Shown: positions 17,459-25,954 of the stretch, in pieces
How positions within the stretch are numbered: position 1 is the stretch's first letter
Layout of the letters: each line of letters begins with the position of its first letter
Assembly: GCF_030997045.1 (NCBI RefSeq)
Contig: NZ_CP116899.1
Coordinates: forward strand, 4,798,001 to 4,862,000
Direction: 5' to 3'
From: Microbulbifer sp. TB1203
GTDB taxonomy: Bacteria > Pseudomonadota > Gammaproteobacteria > Pseudomonadales > Cellvibrionaceae
Length of the DNA stretch: 64,000 nucleotides
Position numbers and translations under genes: made by a program
The notes under the pieces: model-generated
What the model was told of the DNA's origin: nothing
The model's input: the letters and a program-made list of their open reading frames with translations, nothing else
Databases searched by the model: none

Positions 17459-19375
17459 TCAGCTACCCACCACTTTTCCGTCTTTGCGATGGATCGCCAG
17501 CACGGACGGCCGCGGCGGCAGCGCGGGATCCTTATCCGGCCAGCGGTGCATGGGGTTGTCGAAGGTGGAGTCGCCGCCGCTTGCCGGGTGCTGCACCGAG
17601 ACGAACAGGGTTTTCCCGTCCGGAGTGAACTCCGGGCCGCAGAGTTCCGCGCCGCGGGGGCAGCCGAAGAAATGTTTGGGCAGCGCGCGCCGCTCGCCTT
17701 CAGTGGCCATGGCCCAGAGGCCGTCGTGGAAGCCGAAGCTCTCGCAGCCGTCGGTGGCGACCCACATATTGCCGCGGCTATCGAAGGCCACATTGTCCGG
17801 GCAGGCGAACCAGCCGTGGGCGGAAATACTGCCCGGCTGCTGTTCGCCGTAGGCGCCGCGCTCCCGCGGGTCTTCCGCATTGGGATTGCCGCCGAGCAGG
17901 AAGGTGTTCCATTTGAACGTGTCGCTGGTGTGGTCGCGCCGGCCGTTTTCCCCCGGCGGGACGATTTCCAGCACGTGGCCGGCAGTGTTGTGCGGGCGAG
18001 GGTTGGCCGCGTCCGTCTCATCCGCATCGCGCTTTTTGTTTTTGGTCAGCATTACGTAGGTGCAGTCGTTGACCGGGTTGGTCTCCACATCCTCCGGGCG
18101 GTCCATGGGGGTGGCGCCGGCGAGTTCTGCCGCGCGCCGCGCGTCGATCAGCACGTCCGCCTGGTTGCGAAAGCCATTTCCCTCCGTGAGCGGTCCCTCG
18201 CCGAAAACCAGCGGCAGCCAGCGACCGCTGCCGTCTTCGTCGAAGCGTGCCGCGTACAGAGTGCCATCGGTCAGCAACCGACGGTTGTGGGCGAAGTCAC
18301 CGGGCCGGTAGGGGTGGCGGGATACGTACTTGTATACGCACTTCTCGATGCCGTCGTCGCCGCCATAGGCGGCGACGGGCTGGCCCGGCTTGCACACCAG
18401 GGTAAAGCCCTCGTGCACGAACCGCCCCAGGTTGGTGAGCTTGCGCGGTCTGCTCGCCGGATTGTAGGGGTCCAGTTCCACCATCCAGCCGAAGCGGTTG
18501 GGCTCGTTGGGCTCCACGGCGATATCGAAGCGGCGGTCGTGCTCGCCCCAGTTGCGGTTGTCCGGCGCTATGCCAAAAGTGTGGTGATTACGCGCTTCCA
18601 CCGGGTCGGCGATATTGTCCGGGTCGCCTTGAAAGGCGCTGCCGAATCCCTCCTCGGCGATCAGCACCGTCCCCCAGGGCGTTTTGCCGCCGGCGCAGTT
18701 GCCAACGGTACCGAAAACCCGCGCGCCACTGGGGTCGGCGGCGGTCTGCAGGCGCGAGTCGCCGGCGGCGGGGCCGACGATATCCATCTCTGTGTTCAGA
18801 GTGATGCGGCGGTTGTAGGGGCTGCCGATTACCGGGCGCCAGCCGCCCGCGGTCTTTTCAATTTCCACTACCGTGTGACCGCAGGCGGCCTGCTCCACCG
18901 CGGCGTGCGTTGCGCTGACGCTGTATTCGCCACTGTAGCCGGAAAACATCAGGTGCGGCTGGGTGTATTCATGGTTGACGCACAACAGGCCGCGCTCGCT
19001 GTTGCCGCTGGCGCTGTGGCGTTCGCCGTCCCCGGGTCCGGCCTCATTGTCCAGGGGCATAAAGGCGATAAAGTCGTTGTTGTAGCCGAAGCGCTTTTCC
19101 TGTTCAGCGGCGTCCAGCGCACCGGGATCGAAGGGGCCCGCGTCGGCGGTCAGGGGATCGCCCCAGCGCAGCAGGATATCGGCGCTGTAACCTTCCGGCA
19201 GGTGGTGGCGGTCGTCGAGGCCGTGGGGAACTTCGGCAAAGGCCAGGTTTTCCTTCCCGCTATTTTTTTCGCGGCCGCAGCCCGGCAGCAGTCCGACGCC
19301 GGCACTGGCGGCGGTGGCCGCGCCCAGGGTTTTTAGCAGCGCGCGTCGCTCAGGGTTTTTCAGTGTCTTCTCCAC
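17459..19375 (-). CDS. phoX: PhoX-family alkaline phosphatase (Tat-exported)
   Basis: PhoX enzymes are calcium/iron-dependent periplasmic phosphatases that release phosphate from organic esters. The mature part carries PhoX (DUF839) signatures: NHEYTQPHLMF, GTVLIAEEGFG, GWMVELDPYNP, WFACPDNVAFDSRGNMWVATDG. The N-terminus has ERRALLKTLGAATAASAGVGLLPGCG, a twin-arginine signal combined with a possible lipobox. The start is a GTG at 19375 with GGAG upstream; the longer frame from 19456 adds unlike residues. Divergent from a TonB receptor and phytase, which together form a phosphate-scavenging set. Confidence 0.9.
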   Translation of the reverse strand: MEKTLKNPERRALLKTLGAATAASAGVGLLPGCGREKNSGKENLAFAEVPHGLDDRHHLPEGYSADILLRWGDPLTADAGPFDPGALDAAEQEKRFGYNNDFIAFMPLDNEAGPGDGERHSASGNSERGLLCVNHEYTQPHLMFSGYSGEYSVSATHAAVEQAACGHTVVEIEKTAGGWRPVIGSPYNRRITLNTEMDIVGPAAGDSRLQTAADPSGARVFGTVGNCAGGKTPWGTVLIAEEGFGSAFQGDPDNIADPVEARNHHTFGIAPDNRNWGEHDRRFDIAVEPNEPNRFGWMVELDPYNPASRPRKLTNLGRFVHEGFTLVCKPGQPVAAYGGDDGIEKCVYKYVSRHPYRPGDFAHNRRLLTDGTLYAARFDEDGSGRWLPLVFGEGPLTEGNGFRNQADVLIDARRAAELAGATPMDRPEDVETNPVNDCTYVMLTKNKKRDADETDAANPRPHNTAGHVLEIVPPGENGRRDHTSDTFKWNTFLLGGNPNAEDPRERGAYGEQQPGSISAHGWFACPDNVAFDSRGNMWVATDGCESFGFHDGLWAMATEGERRALPKHFFGCPRGAELCGPEFTPDGKTLFVSVQHPASGGDSTFDNPMHRWPDKDPALPPRPSVLAIHRKDGKVVGS

Positions 19376-19519
19376 GGCTTTTCTCCGATCGTGTTTTTTC
19401 CGTTCTCCAGAATAGTAGGGCTTTACTGTTACAAATTTAAAAAAATCGTAATGCAACAGTCACATCTATTCACTAGCCTGCGCCCCATTCGATAAAACCA
19501 CCGCCAGAATGGGAATTCT

Positions 19520-21703
19520 ATGAAACATAAAGCGATCAATTCGCGCATGCTGGCCATGCCGTTGACAGCGCTCGCCGCCGCCGTTATCTCCGTCAATACC
19601 GCCGCTCAGGTTGAAGATGCCGCGGAGGCTGGCGTCAAAAAAATGGCCGCTGGCAATGTGGAAGAGATTATCGTCACCGGCACCAATGTCTACCGGGACA
19701 GAACCAACGATATCAACCCGACCCTCTCTTTCGACCTGGATTTTTTCCAGCGCTTCGAGCCGCTGACCGTGGGTGAAATGCTGAAGCGCACCCCGGGTGT
19801 CACCTTTACCTCCGACGTGCTGGAATACGACGCCGTCCAGCTGCGCGGTATGAACGCCGAATACACCGAAGTGCTGATCAACGGCCGCTCCATTCCCGGC
19901 CAGGGGGCGGATCGCACTTTCTTTGTCGACCGTATTCCTTCCGAACTGGTGGAGCGTGTCGAGATCATCCGCTCGCCTTCCGCCGATATGACTTCCCAGG
20001 GGGTGGCCGGATCGCTGAACATCATCCTCAAGGATGGTGCGCAGCTGGACGGTGTCAGCACTCGTTTGGGCACCACCTATTACGCGGATGACGACAAGGA
20101 ATCCCGCTACACCGGCGCCGCCGCCATTGCCCAGTCCGGCGACGGTTACGACTTCTGGCTCGGCGCCAACGTCCAGGAGCGCCGCAATCCCAAGCAGAAG
20201 ATCGAGGAGTACTTCGACGATGAGCGTGCCCTGGAAGGTTACGCTTTCGAGCAGGATACCCGCGACGGCACCGACAGCTCCCTGAACGGTTCCCTGGGCT
20301 TCCAGCTTCCGCAGGGTTCCGAGCTGCGTTTCAAAGGCTACTACGTCTACACCGACCGCCAGGAAAATGAAATCGTCGACGAATATGAGGGTACCGCGGT
20401 CAGCCGCACCGATGGCGACCTGGTGGCGGTCGAAACCCAGGAAGAGCAGATCGACCAGACCAGCTGGGGGCTGGACGGCGTCTACATCACCATGCTGGGA
20501 GGCGGGGAGCTGGAGCTCTCTGCGGCCCTTTCCCACTTCGAGGAGGACACCGTCAACTTCGAGACCGAGGAGGAATTCGAGGACGGCGTTTCCCTGGGAG
20601 TCGAGACCAACGACGAGCGCCTGGATATCGAGGACGACAGCTATTCCCTCGAGGGCAGCTACACCGCGATGCTGGGCAATTCCGAACTGAAATCCGGTAT
20701 CGCTTACAGCCGCAACGAGCGTTCGGGATTGCAGACCGGATTCTTCGATGTGGACGCGGAGATCGAAGAGACACGCATCGCGCCCTACACCAAGCTGACC
20801 CTGGAGATGGCGGACAACATCAGCCTGGAGGGCGGCCTGCGCTACGACATCTACGAGCGGGATGTATCCAATGAAGACGGCAGTGCCTCTCATGACAGCA
20901 ATGAATTGCTGCCGTCCCTGAGCCTGCGCTGGGACGTAACCGGGGACAGCCGCGTTATCGCTTCCGTGGCCCGCACCCTGCGCCGCCCGGAGTTCGACCT
21001 GGTGTCCCCCTTCGAAGAGGATGAAACACCGGACGATGAAGACCTGACCGTGGGCAACCCGGATCTCGAATCCGAACTGGCCTGGGGGTTCGACCTGGGC
21101 CTTGAGCACCGCCTGCCGGGCCGCGGCATCTTGGGAGTCAACTTTTTCTACCGCGATATCGACGACGTGATTGAGCTGACGGATACCGGCGTGCCCTATC
21201 CGGACGGCGGCGGCACCATCTTTACCCCGATGAATATCGGCAGCGGCAACTCCCGGGGTGTCGAATTTGATATTTCCATGCCGCTCGCCTTTGTGGGCCT
21301 GGAGAACACCGGTTTCTACGCCAATTATGCGTATCTGGATTCGGAGATTGAGGACCCATTTACCGGGGAGGAGCGCACTTTCCGCAATCAGCCGGATTCC
21401 GTCTACAACGTCAGCCTGACCCAGGATATCCCGGGCTTCGGCGGCGCGGGTGTCTCCTACCAAAAACGCAGCGAGTCCCTGGCCACCGAGTTTGAGGAGT
21501 ATGTGGTGACCGAATACGATGGCAACCTGGAACTCTTTGTCGAGTGGAATATCAACCGAAACTCCGTGCTGCGTTTCAGCGGCACCAACCTGCTGGATCA
21601 GGAAAAGATCGAGTACATTCGCGACTACGGTGAACCGGTCAATGAAATCCAGTACGAGGAGAGTACCCCGACCTACACTGTGACCTGGCGCGCGGCTTAC
21701 TAG
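19520..21703 (+). CDS. TonB-dependent outer membrane receptor
   Basis: A 727-residue receptor with signal peptide (cleavage near NTAAQ), plug domain (EEIIVTGTNVYRDRTND ... GVAGSLNIILKDG) and a long beta-barrel ending in an aromatic residue (TVTWRAAY). Such receptors import large or scarce nutrients using TonB energy. Its position between PhoX and phytase genes suggests it takes up phytate, its breakdown products, or another phosphorylated compound; this is inference from context. A terminator follows at 21733-21761. Confidence 0.93.
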   Translation: MKHKAINSRMLAMPLTALAAAVISVNTAAQVEDAAEAGVKKMAAGNVEEIIVTGTNVYRDRTNDINPTLSFDLDFFQRFEPLTVGEMLKRTPGVTFTSDVLEYDAVQLRGMNAEYTEVLINGRSIPGQGADRTFFVDRIPSELVERVEIIRSPSADMTSQGVAGSLNIILKDGAQLDGVSTRLGTTYYADDDKESRYTGAAAIAQSGDGYDFWLGANVQERRNPKQKIEEYFDDERALEGYAFEQDTRDGTDSSLNGSLGFQLPQGSELRFKGYYVYTDRQENEIVDEYEGTAVSRTDGDLVAVETQEEQIDQTSWGLDGVYITMLGGGELELSAALSHFEEDTVNFETEEEFEDGVSLGVETNDERLDIEDDSYSLEGSYTAMLGNSELKSGIAYSRNERSGLQTGFFDVDAEIEETRIAPYTKLTLEMADNISLEGGLRYDIYERDVSNEDGSASHDSNELLPSLSLRWDVTGDSRVIASVARTLRRPEFDLVSPFEEDETPDDEDLTVGNPDLESELAWGFDLGLEHRLPGRGILGVNFFYRDIDDVIELTDTGVPYPDGGGTIFTPMNIGSGNSRGVEFDISMPLAFVGLENTGFYANYAYLDSEIEDPFTGEERTFRNQPDSVYNVSLTQDIPGFGGAGVSYQKRSESLATEFEEYVVTEYDGNLELFVEWNINRNSVLRFSGTNLLDQEKIEYIRDYGEPVNEIQYEESTPTYTVTWRAAY

Positions 21704-21732
21704 AGCCGCAGGTATTCCGGTGGCCCCGTCGC

Positions 21733-21761
21733 CCCGGTTCCCACAAGGGAGCCGGGTTTTT
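21733..21761 (+). terminator. Rho-independent terminator after the TonB receptor gene
   Basis: Ten-base-pair stem CCCGGTTCCC / GGGAGCCGGG (one G-U pair), ACAA loop, then five T residues. It separates the receptor gene from the phytase gene, which therefore probably has its own promoter. Confidence 0.8.
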
Positions 21762-21773
21762 GCTATCTTCAGA

Positions 21774-21791
21774 CAGTCATCTGTTTGCCAT
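21774..21791 (+). promoter_or_regulatory. Candidate Pho box upstream of the phytase gene
   Basis: CAGTCAT at 21774-21780 and TTGCCAT at 21785-21791 are separated by exactly four bases, matching the CTGTCAT-N4-CTGTCAT layout of PhoB boxes with one and two mismatches. A further TTGTCAT follows nearby. It lies about 48 bases before the phytase start. Suggestive, not proven. Confidence 0.4.
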
Positions 21792-21838
21792 AAAAATGGC
21801 GTAAATTTGTCATCACAAATTCTGTAAAGATTAAAAAA

Positions 21839-23773
21839 ATGGCGCGAGAAATTTTCAAGAAAACCGTATTGCTGTGCGCGCTCGGCGCCCTGTTGAGTGC
21901 CTGCGACCGGCTGCCTGATGCGGCAGGCATTGCTTCCCGCCCGCTGGAGCCGGTGCAGGAAATTCCGCTCTCCGACGTGGTTTCCAGCCAACTGGCGCCG
22001 GTAATGCTGGGTGGCAAAGAGTACCTGCTGCTGGCCAGTGAAGTGCGCGGCCTGGTCCTGATCGACAGCAATGGCGACGAGGCGGCGGCACTGGACGGCG
22101 GCAGCGTCGAGCGTTTTGCACTGCAGGCCCTGGACGACGGCAGCTGGCTAGTGGCGGTCTTCGACGATCACAGCGGCGAAATACAGTTGCGCCAGCTGGC
22201 GTTGGATGCCGGCACTCAGCGGCCCGGCCTGAAATACCTGGGCGCCCAGCGGAGCAATGCACCGCAGGCGGCGCTGTGTTTTTCCCGCCAGGCCGGGCGC
22301 ACCCATTTGTTCGCCATCGACGAGACCGGCCTCGGTCGCGAATATGTGGTGCACCCCCGGGATGGCGCCTGGCTGTTTACCGAGGTGCGCCCGCTGTATT
22401 TCGGCGAGCAGGTGAACAGCTGCGCGGTGGACGATGGCCGAGGCCTGCTGCTGGTGGCGCAGCCGCCGCTGGGAATCTGGAGCCTGAACGCGGATGCGGA
22501 AAAGGATGAAGAGCGTCGTGTCTTCGCTCCCGCCGCGGATCTGGGCGAGGCTTTCGGCGGCTTCTGGCTGGGCGCCGATGGCAATCTGTGGCTTACCGCC
22601 GGCGGGCGGGCCCTGGCCTACAACCTGAATACGCAGGAGAGAACGCCGGTTTTCTCAAAGCTGCTGGCGAACATTCAGCCGGTGTCCGTGGCGGTGCAGG
22701 GCGGCGCGCTCTTGGCGCTGGAAGAGGAGAGCGACATTCTGCAACGCTACGATGTCGAACTGCCGCAGCCGACCGCGGAAATCCAGGCGCTGGGAGCGCC
22801 GGCGAAAATGCCCAGGGTGCCCGCCAGGGCGCAGACGGAACCGGTGGCCTCCGGTGGCGACGCCGCAGACGACCCGGCCATCTGGGTCAACCCGCGGGAC
22901 GCCGCCGCCAGCCTGATCCTGGGCACAGACAAGAAGAGCGGCCTGAATGTCTACAGCCTCTCCGGCAAGCTGCTCCAGCAGTTTCCGGTGGGCCGGGTCA
23001 ACAATGTGGATTTGCGACCGGTAAATGGAGGCAAGTACGCCGCCCTGGCCGCCGCGTCCAACCGCACCACCCCGGGTATCAGCCTTTTCGGCATTACCGC
23101 GGGGGGCAATGTGGACAGCCTGGGTCTGCGTGAGATGGAACTGGACGACCCCTACGGCCTATGCCTGTATCGGGAGGGGGACAAGGTGCTGACGTGGATA
23201 TCCGACAAGGATGGTGACCTGCACCTGGCGGAAATCCACCTCGGTGAAAACGGCCTCGACTGGAAACTGCAGCCCCGTGCCCAGTTGAAAGTGGGCAGCC
23301 AGGTGGAAGGCTGCGTGGTGGACGACGAGCGCCGCACGCTGTTTTTCGGCGAAGAGGACCGCGGCGTATGGCGCCTGGATATCGCCGGATTCCTGGCCGG
23401 CAGTGCCGAGCCGCAACTGGTGGCTGCCACAGACGGCAAGCGCCTGGTGGCGGATGTCGAGGGTATCGGTCTCTATCGTAGCGGCGACCGCGGCTACCTG
23501 GTGGTTTCCAGCCAGGGCAACAACAGCTACGCGCTGTTCAGCCGCGACGGCAGTGAATTTATCGGCAACTTCCTCGTGGATATCAACCTGGACCGCACCC
23601 TGGACGGCAGCTCAGAGACCGACGGCCTGGAAGTCACCGGCGCCCCCCTGGGCCCGGACTACCCCGCCGGCCTGCTGGTGGTACAGGACGGCCGCAACCG
23701 CATGCCCAGCGCGGCGCAGAACTTCAAGCTGGTTTCCTGGGGGGATATTGCTGAGACGTTGGAATTGCAGTGA
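21839..23773 (+). CDS. Beta-propeller phytase, two-domain, lipoprotein
   Basis: Beta-propeller phytases are calcium-dependent enzymes that release phosphate from phytate. The C-terminal half (from about residue 330) has the family signature SGGDAADDPAIWVNPRDAAASLILGTDKKSGLNVY, plus DDPYGLCLY and ESDGLEV-like segments with the acidic calcium ligands. The N-terminal half is a second, incomplete propeller, as in known dual-domain phytases. A signal sequence ends in LLSAC (cysteine near residue 21), so the enzyme is probably lipid-anchored. The ribosome site is weak. Confidence 0.9.
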   Translation: MAREIFKKTVLLCALGALLSACDRLPDAAGIASRPLEPVQEIPLSDVVSSQLAPVMLGGKEYLLLASEVRGLVLIDSNGDEAAALDGGSVERFALQALDDGSWLVAVFDDHSGEIQLRQLALDAGTQRPGLKYLGAQRSNAPQAALCFSRQAGRTHLFAIDETGLGREYVVHPRDGAWLFTEVRPLYFGEQVNSCAVDDGRGLLLVAQPPLGIWSLNADAEKDEERRVFAPAADLGEAFGGFWLGADGNLWLTAGGRALAYNLNTQERTPVFSKLLANIQPVSVAVQGGALLALEEESDILQRYDVELPQPTAEIQALGAPAKMPRVPARAQTEPVASGGDAADDPAIWVNPRDAAASLILGTDKKSGLNVYSLSGKLLQQFPVGRVNNVDLRPVNGGKYAALAAASNRTTPGISLFGITAGGNVDSLGLREMELDDPYGLCLYREGDKVLTWISDKDGDLHLAEIHLGENGLDWKLQPRAQLKVGSQVEGCVVDDERRTLFFGEEDRGVWRLDIAGFLAGSAEPQLVAATDGKRLVADVEGIGLYRSGDRGYLVVSSQGNNSYALFSRDGSEFIGNFLVDINLDRTLDGSSETDGLEVTGAPLGPDYPAGLLVVQDGRNRMPSAAQNFKLVSWGDIAETLELQ

Positions 23774-23783
23774 GCCCAAGCTC

Positions 23784-23900
23784 GATCGCGGGCATGGCCC
23801 GCTCCTACACGGGTAAAAAATATCTTTATCGATCGCGGGCATGGCCCGCTCCTACAGGGGGTAAAAAATATCTTTGTAGGAGCGGGCCATGCCCGCGATC
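23784..23900. repeat. Cluster of three REP sequences
   Basis: Copies at 23784-23808 and 23831-23855 (GATCGCGGGCATGGCCCGC orientation) and an inverted copy at 23876-23900. They follow the phytase stop and end on the last codon of the RAYT remnant. Confidence 0.9.
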
Positions 23901-24366
23901 AAGACAGCCAAATGGCATTCCAGTATGGATAATCTCCGATATTTTTAACCAAACCGGCACGCAATGGATTGGCCACTAAGTATCATGCTGCCGCTACTAA
24001 ATCCTCCTCTTTGCGCAGTGCGCGATCGTGAAAACCTTTATCCCACAAAGGCCCCTTGAAAGAGCATGTCTTGTTGACAAGTCGGGCACTGGCGGACTTT
24101 ATTCGGTTGACCAGTATGCTTAGTTTGGAATCCTCTCCCAATTGTAAAAGCCAAGGCGCGTGGTCTGGCATCAGTACCCAAGAGAGAATTTGAGAGTCCT
24201 TCAATATCGACTTATCTTCAAAGCAAGTACAGGCCGGGCGAGCAGCATTCCAGTCTTTGAAAATGGGTTCCCGCTTATATGTTGTAGTGGTAACCAGATA
24301 GATCTGATTGGATATGGATATTCGACCTTTGCGCAGTGCCTGATGTCCGGGTTTGTATTCGGGCAT
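23899..24366 (-). pseudogene. REP-associated tyrosine transposase (RAYT), inactivated
   Basis: The frame from 24366 begins MPEYKPGHQALRKGRISISNQIYLVTTTTYKREPIF and has the Y1-transposase pattern (WVLMPDHAPWLLQLG, PLWDKGFHDRALRKEEDL). It then meets a TGA at 23983-23985 where family members have an arginine. Reading on in the same frame gives YLVANPLRAGLVKNIGDYPYW and the natural end at 23899. The normal HUH motif (MPDHVHW) has become MPDHAPW, so a catalytic histidine is lost too. REP copies flank it on both sides, as expected for a RAYT and its substrates. Confidence 0.85.
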
Positions 24367-24386
24367 TTGGTGTCCTTACCTATTCT

Positions 24387-24456
24387 GATCGCGGGCATGG
24401 CCCGCTCCTACAAGGAGTTAAAAATATCCCTGTAGGAGCGGGCCATGCCCGCGATC
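24387..24456. repeat. REP pair upstream of the RAYT remnant
   Basis: Inverted copies at 24387-24411 and 24432-24456 of the GTAGGAGCGGGCCATGCC family. Confidence 0.9.
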
Positions 24457-24464
24457 AATCTCGC

Positions 24465-25175
24465 TTAGAAGTGCATACTCCACCCCAAAGACGCCGTCTC
24501 CACATCAAAGCCCCCCCGAAAATCCTCGCTGCCCACATCGGAAAAACTCTCCCACTCGGCGCGTATGGTCCAGTTGTTCTGGTAGCGGTAGCTGATACCG
24601 GCACCGTAGCCCCAGTGGAAGCCGGTGTCCCTTTCCTCTACCCTGCCGCTGACGGCTATCAGTTCTTCTTCTATCTCGCCCTCTTCATTTTCGAAGATAA
24701 ACAGCAGCTCGCCGGACTGGCTTTCGGACAGTTTCGACGCCCAGAATCCGCCCCCGGCTTTGGCGAACAGGCTGAAGCCGCCGCCGATGGGCCAGTGGCC
24801 CACGGCGAAGGCGTTGATCAGTTGGGTTTCGATCTCGTCCCCGATTTCCAGGTATTCGCCAGTGGGGAAATCCAGGCGGAAATCCAACTGGTTGTCCGAG
24901 AGCTGCTGGTAGCTGAGTTCCACCGCTACTTCGGGTTTCCAGCGCCAGCCGCCGTAGATTTTCCAGCCGCTGCCGCCCTGGCTGCAGCCGCCGGTGGTCG
25001 CTGCGCGCTCCGGATTGTTCAGGCCCTGCACAAACTGGTTGCCGGCCTCGCAGAAACCCTGGATATCCAGGTCGCTGTAACTGACGCCGGTGTAGCGATG
25101 GGAATAAAAATCGGCCTGTGTCGGCGCGGCGAGCGCCAGGGCGGGTACCACTAGCAGAAAGAGTTGCCTGTTCAT
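24465..25175 (-). CDS. Outer-membrane beta-barrel protein (OmpA/porin-like fold)
   Basis: A 236-residue protein with a signal peptide (cleaved near APTQA) and alternating amphipathic beta strands. It opens with YTGVSYSDLDIQG and ends in a terminal phenylalanine (ASLGWSMHF), the signature for BAM-dependent insertion. It resembles the eight-stranded outer-membrane beta-barrel family. An extra pair of cysteines (GFCEAGNQ, GGCSQGG) could form a disulfide. REP pairs lie on both sides. Specific function unknown. Confidence 0.8.
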   Translation of the reverse strand: MNRQLFLLVVPALALAAPTQADFYSHRYTGVSYSDLDIQGFCEAGNQFVQGLNNPERAATTGGCSQGGSGWKIYGGWRWKPEVAVELSYQQLSDNQLDFRLDFPTGEYLEIGDEIETQLINAFAVGHWPIGGGFSLFAKAGGGFWASKLSESQSGELLFIFENEEGEIEEELIAVSGRVEERDTGFHWGYGAGISYRYQNNWTIRAEWESFSDVGSEDFRGGFDVETASLGWSMHF

Positions 25176-25218
25176 GGCGTTACCTGCTGGGTTGTTGTGA
25201 ATTATTTTTTTCTCTTTT

Positions 25219-25291
25219 GTAGGAGCGGGCCATGCCCGCGATCGGCTTACCCCAGCGTCTGAGGCTGATCGCGGGCATGGCCCGCTCCTAC
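25219..25291. repeat. REP pair
   Basis: Inverted copies at 25219-25243 and 25267-25291 of the GTAGGAGCGGGCCATGCC family, between the beta-barrel gene and the P-like gene. Confidence 0.9.
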
Positions 25292-25303
25292 AAGGTAAAA
25301 GTA

Positions 25304-25954
25304 TTACAGCTTTAATTCCGCACGCAATTCCGCGAGCTTTTTCGCATTCTCGGCCTTGGACAGGGGTTTCCCGGGATTCTGTTCCAGTTTCTCCTGTCGT
25401 GGCGGCGCCAGTTGTTCTCCTTCCAGCACCCGCGCACAGATCTTGCGGTAGTGCTCGGCGAACACCGGGTAGGCTACGGATTCCGGGTTGTTGGCCAGGA
25501 AAAACCAGTTGGCCTCGCGCCCGGCGTGGTACACCGCTGGGTGGCTCCAGTTGTGGCTGGCCTTGGGGCTGGGGGCGTTGCAGGCCTCGCGGTAGGCGGC
25601 GCGGGGTTCCGGCAGGCCGTTTTCACCCGCCGCACAGAGTGTGAGCATTTTGTGCACGGTGGGCAGGTATTCGCTCTGCAGTATGGCGCGCTTGGCGCCG
25701 GCCATGATCTGCTCCGGGGCAAAGGCGGAGAGCGCCTCCAGCCACAGGCGCTTGGCGTGGTGCAGGGTGTCGGTGTCGGGAAAGGCGGCGCTGAACTGGT
25801 TGTGGTAATTCAGTTTGAACAGCGCGAAGACCTCGTTGATCACGCGCTTTTTCTCGTTCAGCTCACTACCAGTTTGTGTCTGTGAGGATGTCGCCGATGG
25901 ACCTGTCGCGGGTGCGCTGGTTTGTCGAGTCAGCGGTGTTTTGTGGCTTGCCAT
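25304..25954 (-). CDS. Replication protein P-like (putative DnaB helicase loader)
   Basis: A 216-residue protein with a low-complexity N-terminus followed by a domain like phage lambda replication protein P: VFALFKLNYHNQFSAAFPDTDTLHHAKRLWLEALSAFAPEQIMAGAKRAI, then YLPTVHKMLTLC. Lambda P loads DnaB onto DNA. No phage genes are nearby. It overlaps the upstream DnaT-like gene by 89 bases in another frame and is probably translationally coupled to it. I infer the pair acts in primosome assembly, substituting for the enterobacterial DnaT-DnaC system. Confidence 0.7.
   Translation of the reverse strand: MASHKTPLTRQTSAPATGPSATSSQTQTGSELNEKKRVINEVFALFKLNYHNQFSAAFPDTDTLHHAKRLWLEALSAFAPEQIMAGAKRAILQSEYLPTVHKMLTLCAAGENGLPEPRAAYREACNAPSPKASHNWSHPAVYHAGREANWFFLANNPESVAYPVFAEHYRKICARVLEGEQLAPPRQEKLEQNPGKPLSKAENAKKLAELRAELKL

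Noticed and set aside
17396..19336. 646-codon plus-strand frame
   Set aside because: Antisense to phoX, repetitive Val/Ala/Gly composition, no recognisable motif.
19466..21991. 841-codon minus-strand frame
   Set aside because: Antisense to the TonB receptor gene; composition of a shadow frame.
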